Source: Hsuehochloa calcarea
Lineage: Eukaryota > Streptophyta > Magnoliopsida > Poales > Poaceae
NCBI GenBank assembly: GCA_036346395.1
Contig: CM070604.1
Coordinates: forward strand, 6,681,904-6,745,903
DNA: 64,000 bases
Direction of reading: 5' to 3'
Shown here piece after piece: positions 56,133 to 64,000 of the stretch (its first letter is position 1; each line of letters opens with the position of its first letter). The position numbers and the translations under genes were made by a program. The notes under the pieces were generated by a model. It worked only from the letters and a program-made list of their open reading frames with translations. It made no database searches and had not been told where the DNA came from.

Positions 56133-57149
56133 CGTGGAAGCGTCAAAACGGCAACCATCCGTCCTTTCTGAGCGCGGATAAACAACAGAAAAGGAGGTCG
56201 CTGCGGCCGACGACCAGTGGGAACCCTGACGAGAACGAGCAGCACCTAGCTGAAAGACTAGACGTCCATGATTCCCCGTGCCGCGCATCACGTTGCACGA
56301 GGGAGACACCGGAAGCCATGCCGGATTTAGCGACGCATGCATGCACGCACGCACGCACAAAGAGGCGTCTACTTCTTCTAAGCTTGCAGTAATTAGTACG
56401 CACAGCTAGCTCACACAGGTGGCTACCATACGTAGCTAGCCTAATTAATTAAGAATGCTACGCGTACAAATGGCCTAGTCATCGTTCAATTCGTGCTGGT
56501 TCAGTGTAGACATAGATCAAAGAAGAAGCTTATGCACCATGCAAGCAATATATACTGGTGTGCATGACAGTCCCGTCCCTAAACCCAAGGCCTAAGTACG
56601 AGGGTTACAAGTTTCTTATGCCTGATGCATGCGAATTCCTGGTTCCACCGCTGCACCAACAAAGGCACATGACACCAAAGATAAACCAGCTCCCTGGGAG
56701 CTACACTAACAAACTCATCAAAGAACACGAGCAAGTAATCTATCAAAACTCTCGGGCCTGTTGCGTGGCCCGTCTGTCATTGTCACCTAAATCAATACTG
56801 ATTGGTATACTTTGATAGTAGCAAAGTTTGACATGGGGTATTTTCACATGCCCATAAAAATTGTATTAGAGGTGCCAAACTCTGAGAAAAATTAAATTCA
56901 TCTTCAATTTAACCGGTTTAAGCTAGTTTAATTGTATATAATCACTCTAGTTGCACTAAATTCATAAGTAGTTTAAACTAATTTGAAGTGAGTTCAAAAC
57001 TCAATTACCGTAAATATAATAAAGGTATAAAACATTTTCATAAAAAAAAACTCTAAAATTCGCATCGATAGTACACAAATATCGGGTGGTTCATGATCCC
57101 AGTTGCCTTGTGTAATATCCTCTTACACACGGAAAATGATTTATGTATG

Positions 57150-57182
<33 letters not shown>

Positions 57183-59002
57183 TAATTACGCGCATGATTT
57201 GTTGTACGCGTAGCAGCTCGGGCCGTTAGGCATGCAGTAATTCTCGCAGCGAGACTAGCTACTACTGGTAGCAGACAGCAGTACATGGTTTCTTGACTTT
57301 TCGTGCTGTCCGGGTCGTTGTATGTACTAATTACCACTGAAGCGACAGGATGTGACAGGCGCCACGTCAGCGACTTCTGACATATGGTAGGAGACGACTG
57401 GGTGTGGCCGCTGAGCTGTGGGCTACTACAGCATCTGCGTACGTACGTGCTGTACCAGTGGTGTGCTTGGATGCTGATTGGATGGTTTGGACTGGCGCTG
57501 CTTAGCCTGGTCTTGTCTGCTTAATTTGCTTTAGTTGGTCAAGTTCATGTAACGACGGTCATGCATTATGTGTGTGCCACGTAAGTACGTACCTACGTAC
57601 GCTAGCTCTCTCGATGTCCCAAGTCCTATCTCTAGCTACCATATCTGCCAAACACCTGGCATTGATGGGATGCACGGTAGGGCACATGAAATTAACCCAG
57701 TTTTGGGGACTACCAAAAATTTGGAGTACATGTAGCACCCGTGTACCCCTATCTGTCTCTCTCTCTCTCCCTCCGCAAGTGTGCGTCGACACGCACATCC
57801 TGTAAGAGCGACATGATCGGCACGACCGGTAGTTAGTCAGAGAAAGCTCAGGTCAAAACCTATACATGTGTGCATGCATGCAGCTGATTGATTGACAGAT
57901 AGATATATAGATATTTAGTACTGGTGGTGCAACAAGCAGCGCCAAATGCCACTGCTACTGTACTAGTGTCCTGCACCCGTTGCAGACTTCAGGTTTCATT
58001 TAGGAGAGTTTGCGTAATTTCTTCCTTTTCTAACCATCGTTCTCCTTTGTAATCGGTTCTCCATGCCGACCCTAGTAAAACTACCTCGTTAGGTTTGGAC
58101 ATCTCTAATGTATAGATCCAGGTTGGTGCTTAAGGTGGGATTCGTATGTAATGATATGGCTTAATGCAATTCAATGTAACGTATGGAGTCCACGCGGGCA
58201 CCAAAGTAGAGCTCATGATGAGCACCAGCTCGTGAGAGCCGATCATGACAGCGTAGGATCAACAACAGTAATTTGAGAGATTTGTAATTCAACGATGAGG
58301 AAGCCAACCATAGACCGTAGAGACAATCGCTAATTTACAAATCTGAATACTAACTCACACAACTACACACGATAGCATAGAGGCACAAACTAGATGCAAT
58401 CGCTAGAACACACTCCTAATAAATCACAAGAATATGGGTAGCTAGAACACACTCCTAATGTTTATTTGATTCATGTCAAAACTCATTCATCTCAACAATA
58501 ATGGTTCTGTCCGTAGCACTCCAATACCTAGCCTATATGGCTAATAACAGCTAGGAAACAACACCCACAACGGCCATCAAATTTTGAAGGAAATAGAAAG
58601 AAAGAAATCACGTGAAACCAGATAGGAAACTATTGTTTGGACTTTCCAAAACGTATGCATTTGTGGACTTCCCTTTTGTGCACGCCATCTCCTCATTTGA
58701 CTCACTAAACAGCAATTCTAGGCCTTCCAATCATGTGGTTCGGATGGTGCACGTATGGTGGGAGAAAATTAAGACCATCTTTTCTTTTTCTTGAACAAAC
58801 ATTTCCTTTCCTTTCCCTGAGCCAGAATGCACCAGTTCTCCTTCCATGTACCTAAGTATAATAAAAGAAGAACACACTGGCAACACCGTTAGATCATTAA
58901 AATTAGAAAATAAATTTATATTAGTTTTCACCTAGATTTGGATTTGTTTTGCTCAGATGTGTGTAATTGGACCATGATACGTATTCTCCTTTGAAACAGC
59001 AT
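56133..59002. other. Gene-free stretch with simple repeats
   Basis: No coding region is supported. It holds a gcacgcac-type run (56340-56358), a (TA)n run (57152-57176), and a CT run (57755-57768). Confidence 0.6.
57152..57176. repeat. (TA)n microsatellite
   Basis: About 12 TA units. Confidence 0.85.
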
Positions 59003-59029
59003 CACTACGGGAAACACGTGATTTGCCGA

Positions 59030-60350
59030 GTGCAAAAATCTTTACCGAGTGCCAAATTGCGGGCACTCGGCAAAGACCTACTTTGCCGAGCGCCGCACTC
59101 GGCAAAATATGGCACTCGGCAAAAAGGCCTTTGCCGAGTGCCAGGCACTCAGCAAATACCTGCACTCGGCAAAGACTGTTTTTGCCAAGTGCCAGGCACT
59201 CGGCAAAGGTAGGCACTCGGTAAAGATTGATAGGGGCATAACGGCATCCAGCGTCGTCCTCTTTGCCGAGTGCCCCCCGTTTGGCACTCGGCAAAGAATT
59301 TATTTTGCCGAGTGCCAACCCTAACACTCGGCAAACTATTTTTTTTTTTAGTTTTTTGCCACCAATTTTTTTTGAAGCTTTAGTACACTACCACAAACAA
59401 CATGTTTAACTTTGGGATATTTTCATTGCCTTTTGGCATATTTCTATAGTTTATTTTGTTTTGTTGAATTTTTCGAGAAAAATGTAAGTTTGAATCGCAG
59501 TGCATCGAATAATGGATTACATTCGTTCAAAAAATGTTATCCTTGTTTTTAGTGTAAATTTAGGCCAAATTCAGAATGTCTCGAAATTTCGATCAAGCGT
59601 GCTCAGAACAGCGCCGCCAACTTGCGTGGGAGTGGTTTTTAATTGTATAAAATCGAGCAATTCGAAAATCATGAAACTTGTCGAGTTGTCGCCGTATCGT
59701 ATCGTATGCCGTGGAAAAAATTTGAAAAGTTTGAGCACGCTGTCACGTCGATGCTCACAAACCAGAGATCTCCGTGGATACGTGTGATCACATGTGGAGA
59801 TCTCTGGTTTGTGAGCATCGACGTGACAAATGTGCTCAAAACTTTTTCAATTTTTTCCACAAGATACGCGATACGATACGGCGATAACTCGACAAGTTTC
59901 ATGATTTTCGAATTCGCTCGCATTTTATACAATTAAAAACCACTCCCACGCAAGTTACGGCGTTCCCGTGAGCACGCTGATCGAAATTTCGAGACAGCCT
60001 CGGATTTAGCCTAAATTTACACTAAGAAACAAGGATAATATTTTTGAACGAATGTAATCCATTATTCGATGCACTGCAGCTCAAACTTACATTTTCTGGA
60101 AAAATTCAACAAAACAAAATAAACTATAGTAATATGCCAAAAGGCAATGAAAATATCCAAAATTTAAACATGTTGTTTGTGGTAGTGTACTAAAGCTTCA
60201 AAAAAATTGGTGGCAAAACCAAAAACAAAATTAGTTTGCCGAGTGCCTAGGGTTGGCACTCTAAGAAGTTATAACTTCGAAAGTGCCGATCACGACACTC
60301 GGCGAAGAAAATTAACTTGCCGAGTGCCGCAGATCCGCACTCGGCAAAGC
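59030..60350 (+). promoter_or_regulatory. CACTA subterminal TGCCGAGTGC repeats (TNPA-type binding sites)
   Basis: Direct and inverted copies of tttgccgagtgc cluster at 59030-59335 and 60235-60350, both sides of the large palindrome. In En/Spm such subterminal motifs bind the element's own proteins and set transposition and methylation state. That role is inferred here from the family. Confidence 0.75.
59355..60215. repeat. Very large inverted repeat (about 420-bp arms)
   Basis: The arms span 59355-59773 and 59796-60215, with a 22-base loop. Pairing is near-perfect from ccaccaattttttttgaagc outward to the loop-side accagagatctcc. Weaker pairing continues into the flanking subterminal repeats. 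The transcript would fold into a long hairpin. Confidence 0.9.
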
Positions 60351-60359
60351 CACCTTATC

Positions 60360-62798
60360 TTCACCGCGCCCACGGCCAAGGCTCATTTCTCTCATTTCTC
60401 CTCTCTCTCCGGCCCGCGCCTCCGCGCCTCCCGCGGCCCGCCTCCCGGGCCTCCCGCGCCCCCCGCCTCCCTGGCCTCCGCGCCGGCCCGCCTCCCGGCT
60501 CCTCGTCTCCGGCTGGCCCGCCTCCCGCGCCCGTCCGCGCCTCCATGGCCGGCCGCCTCGGCCTCTCGTCTCGGCTGCCCGCCTCCCGCGCCGGCCCATG
60601 GCCCTGCCCTCCCGGCCTCCGGCCTCGTCTCCGGCGGCCCGCCTCCCGCTCTCTCGTCTCCGTGGCCCGCCTCCCTGCGCCCGCCTCCTCAGCGCGGCCC
60701 CGCCCTCGCGCGCTGGCCCCGCCTCCCGCGCCTCCCAGCAGACAGATGCAAATGCAGGTATGCTATTGATCTTTCTGATGTGATTTTTAAGAATCGGAGG
60801 AAAGAATCCTCTCGCATTTTTTTCGAATGGGAACCATATGTACTATCGTTGACTCGTTAGTAATCTCCACACAACTTGAGCTTTAATCGCTGTCACTTTG
60901 GCTTGAGCGAGGATAAGTAAAGTAGCGCCTTCTCCTAATTGAGGTGAGGCATATTTTCCTCAGGTGCTTTGAGTTTCTGAGACCATGGGGCAGAGGCATC
61001 TTTTCTTGGGCATATGCATGTATAGGTTGGGAACACATTGATCCACACCAAGAAAGAGAGAGGTAATTAACCGTAACATATCCTTGATGCAGGAGTTGGG
61101 AGAGATTTTTCTCTTTCATTATCTAAATAATAATAATGTAATATATAAAGAGTTACATGAAGTATAAGCTAGTGCAAAGTTGTCGGGTTAATAAATTGAT
61201 CCGCATATATGTTCATGAATTGTGAAACCATGCCATGTATCTTGTAGCTACAGATGTAGGTAGCTATATATTGATCTATGAAGTATACACGCACTTTTTT
61301 GTATGTCTATTTCCCCCCTCTTGTAGGTCTATCTGATTGGAGTATTAAGAAGGTAATTAATCATGGGAACTTCACCATGAGTATGCCGTTGCATGATTGC
61401 ATGATAGTTTTTTTTCCTGGTGCATGTGACAGATTATATGGCTGAGCCAGCTACATTCATATGTTGTTCATTTGCTGAGCCCACAAGATTAGCTGTACTC
61501 ATTTGCTGGCTATAAACCATCGTCCTTCAATAAACATGTCGATATACTAGGAGTGTTGAAACAAAATAATGTTGGTATCACTGGTTCTTTTTGGATTGTT
61601 TTCTGTATTAACAGCTTCAATTCACCACATACGAATTTTTCTGTTATTGTATATACTTTCCGATCTCCTTTTTATTTGTTAAAATATATTTGATCCCCTA
61701 GCCTTGGTATATATACAGTACTTCATAGCATGCTATATATAGTTTTTGCTTCGATATTGTAATGAAAAATGTACTATATTTGCCAACACGTCTAACTGGA
61801 AGCAGTCCAGATTCCAGAATATTAGGTAGCATGATGTTAATTAGATGACATCTCCCTATATATGTGCCAAAGATTGATTTTCATCATGAATACATGAACA
61901 TAATTACAACAGGAACGCCTCATTAGTTTGATCATTATATATATATTCGTGTTGAGCAAGAGCAAAAGAGTATATTAACTAAGGCACTTTAATTTGGTGA
62001 GGTGATTATTACTCTCTCTGGGATGAACTTACCTGCCACAATCTTTGTTGACTGGGGAGATTGCTATAGCCTATATATATTGACGTACGGTTTAGTTTGC
62101 TGCTTTGTACTTAATTATATATGTCTTCGTTGGTTATCTTGACAAATTTTCTTTTATGTGATTATCTTGTTCTAGTCTTCTTTGGATAGAAACGAGCTGC
62201 TGGTCCCGATCGTATAATGTTTGCCTAACCTATTACCTTTTATGTAGGAGAAGGACCCGATCGTCTTCGCTTCGTGTGCCGCTGGTTCGCTCGAGACGAT
62301 CGCCTCGCCATTGCACCGACACGCCACTGCCCCGCTAGCCTGACTCCACCGCCACCCTAGGTATAACCCCCTCCTCCTTTGCATGCATGTTTTATATGGT
62401 CACGTAGCCCGCTTAGGCGTCTCCGTTCGAAAGAGATACGGTCGGAGGTATGCGAGATCTTTGCATATCTGCGATCGTATCTCTTCGGATTGTCCACGAT
62501 TTTGGACGGCCACGGATGCGTAGATGAGGTTAGTTTCCATGGTTCGCTCGGTCCGAGACGGACTTTCGGCATCACCTCCTGTTGTTCTCCTGATACACAC
62601 TCTCCTTGCGGGGCGTGTATCGGAGAACAATGGGAGGTGCCTTCCAAATTCGATCTCGGATAGGAGCGAGCATTGAAACCGACCTCATCTACGCATCCGC
62701 TGGTGGGATTAGGACCTATCCTCACCTATTAGATGGTAGGAACGCCGCGGATGCAATTGCTTGGTTATATTACTCGCTTACATATGTATATGCCGAGG
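60360..62798 (+). other. CACTA leader: GC-rich minisatellite, intron-like stretch, second hairpin
   Basis: Bases 60405-60730 are an irregular GC-rich minisatellite of gcccgcctcccg-like units; its ORFs on both strands (Pro/Ala/Arg) are composition effects. A donor-like CAG|GTATGC at 60756 opens a T-rich, intron-like region to about 62246, where ttatgtag precedes a short GC-rich exon-like segment ending CCCTAG|GTATAA near 62360. A second inverted repeat (62513-62690) follows, with ggatgcgtagatgaggt pairing with acctcatctacgcatcc. Confidence 0.6.
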
Positions 62799-64000
62799 AT
62801 GGAGAACCGTGATTGGATGTACACGGCCACGCAAGTATGACCCGAATGGATGACTAAGACTAATGCTTTCTTGGAGCATTCATTTGGCGAGGCCGCTAGA
62901 GGGTCGAGTCGGATGCCGTGTCCTGCAAAGAAATGTGACAACCGTGTAAGAAAGAATAGGAAGAACGTGGGGAAGATCTTTGCAAGTATGGATTCACGCC
63001 AAACTATACTCGCCGGATCCACCATGGTGAAGCCGATCGTATTAGAGAGGAGGTGGTGAGACCACGCCGAGGCTTTTGATGGAGATGCCGGGTAGCGGTC
63101 GGATGGATGACTTTCGGAGGCACGGTTCGGTGAAGGATTAGAGGACGAGCGGAGGAATCCGCAAAGGCGCATACTACGATATCTTGTCTTCTGCACGTAA
63201 GCCCCTTCACGAAAAGACAATGGTTTCGCAATCGATGCCATTGGGCGCCTAATGGCGTTCAAGTCGCGATGTAGCATGAGTCGAGACAACTTCGATGGTA
63301 TGTTGGCGCTTGTTGGATCCTCGCCTCGGAGGGTCACATTCTGCCGAAGAACTTGTACGAGTCACAGAAACTTCTTCGTGCCCTTAAGATGCCGTATGAG
63401 CACATCCATGCTTGTCCGAATGGTTGCGTCCTATTTAGGAAAGATCACGAGAAAGCGACGCACTGTCCAAAGTGCAAATCCTCTAGGTATCTGGAGGTCG
63501 ACACTAGTGATGGCAAGAAGGAACGACTTGGTATCCCGCGAAGGTCCTACGGTACCTTCTGTCATACCGAGGATCCAACGGTGTACATGACAGAGGAGTC
63601 CGCGAAATGTATGACATGGCACAAACATGGCAAAAGATACAATCCTGACAAGATGGTACACCCATCGGATGGCGATGCATGGACCCATTTCGATGGCATA
63701 CATCATGGTAAAGCTGAGGAGGCTCGGAATGTACGTGTAGCGCAGCAATGATGGGTTCAACCCTATGGATTCTTTGGCGGCCCGTACACTTGTTGGCCCG
63801 TGTTCGTGATCCCCCTCAATCTCCCCCCCGGCGTCATGTTTCAACCCAAGAACGTATTCTTGTCACTAATAATTCCTGGACACCCGGGGAACAAGATGGG
63901 TTTGTTCATGGAGCCTCTCATTGATGAATTGATCCTTGCTTGGGAAAAGGGGGTACTGACATACGACCGAGCTACAAAGAAGAACTTCACAATGCATGTG
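62799..64000 (+). pseudogene. TNP2-type CACTA transposase, N-terminal part
   Basis: The ATG at 62799 starts MENRDWMYTAT, the transposase-associated domain found at the N terminus of grass TNP2 proteins, but codon 14 is a stop (62838-62840). The same domain continues with PEWMTKTNAFLEHSFGEAARGSSRMPCPAKKCDN (62841-62946). The central part has MLALVG, YESQKLLRALKMPYEHIHACPNGCVLF and HCPKCKSSRYL (63354-63498), the tnp2 zinc-binding signature. The end reads PYTCWPVFVIPLNLPPG and LSLIIPGHPGNKMG...LIDELILAWEKGVLTYDRAT (63781-63975). Stops at about 63057, 63749 and others, with frame changes near 62990 and 63340, disable it. The rest lies beyond the window. Confidence 0.88.

Larger units (their letters stand above)
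59003..64000 (+). mobile_element. CACTA (En/Spm) transposon, 5' part, running off the window
   Basis: It starts with CACTACGGGAAA, the CACTA signature, after gcat. Subterminal repeats ttTGCCGAGTGC and the inverted gCACTCGGCAaa occur more than ten times between 59030 and 59335, and again at 60235-60350. They are the transposase-binding sites typical of this superfamily in grasses. A GC-rich leader and an intron-like stretch precede a TNP2-type transposase (62799 to the window end). The 3' end and the 3-bp target duplication partner lie outside the window. Confidence 0.9.

Noticed and set aside
60207..60860. A 217-codon proline/alanine-rich plus-strand ORF
   Set aside because: It runs through the GC-rich minisatellite of the CACTA leader, with equal open frames on other frames and the minus strand.

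Overview
The window reads as nuclear DNA of a grass (Poaceae). It holds two intact intron-containing plant genes, and more than half of it is transposable elements of kinds typical of grass genomes: Ty3/gypsy and Ty1/copia retrotransposons, a MULE, a CACTA element with TTTGCCGAGTGC subterminal repeats, Helitron-like ends and hAT-like MITEs. The species cannot be fixed from the sequence alone. I see no bacterial, organellar, rRNA, tRNA or CRISPR features.

Layout. 1-2660: 3' part of a decayed Ty3/gypsy element of the Tat (RIRE2-like) type, with a remnant of an antisense extra ORF behind pol. 2770-3330: a broken GRF-zinc-finger-like fragment. 4480-4984: degenerate TGTTGCA repeats ending in a hairpin with CTAG-T, a possible Helitron 3' end. 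5016-18187: a full-length chromodomain-bearing (Reina-like) Ty3/gypsy element with 345-bp LTRs. It is split in gag by a younger CRM-like Ty3/gypsy element (6471-14172) that is flanked by a perfect 5-bp target duplication. 18376-22361 (+): a five-exon MRS2/CorA magnesium transporter gene; the outer retrotransposon ends only 188 bp upstream of its ATG. 23400-25784: a decayed MULE transposase gene, cut by a Ty1/copia LTR and gag (25787-28000), which in turn abuts a second, reverse-oriented copia element (28001-34379). 34594-37206 (-): a seven-exon TM9SF/TMN (EMP70/nonaspanin) gene, with the copia 5' LTR about 215 bp beyond its stop codon. 37.2-41.6 kb: gene-free DNA. 41592-45483: a candidate non-autonomous Helitron built of degenerate repeats, carrying a solo LTR. 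45.6-46.4 kb: an RNase-H-like fragment disrupted by a 523-bp MITE with an 8-bp target duplication; a second copy of the MITE lies at 55686-56124. 50752-52634: a reverse solo copia LTR related to the one at 27450. 59003-64000: the 5' portion of a CACTA (En/Spm) transposon with a very large inverted repeat and a degraded TNP2 transposase running off the window.

The two cellular genes are unrelated in function: Mg2+ transport, and a Golgi/endosomal nine-pass membrane protein. What links them is their setting. Each has a retrotransposon at its edge, one at the 5' side of MRS2 and one at the 3' side of TMN, and the space between them is a stack of nested and truncated elements. Nearly all element ORFs carry stops or frameshifts, so most are relics. 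The nested CRM-like copy is structurally complete, but its reading frames are broken.
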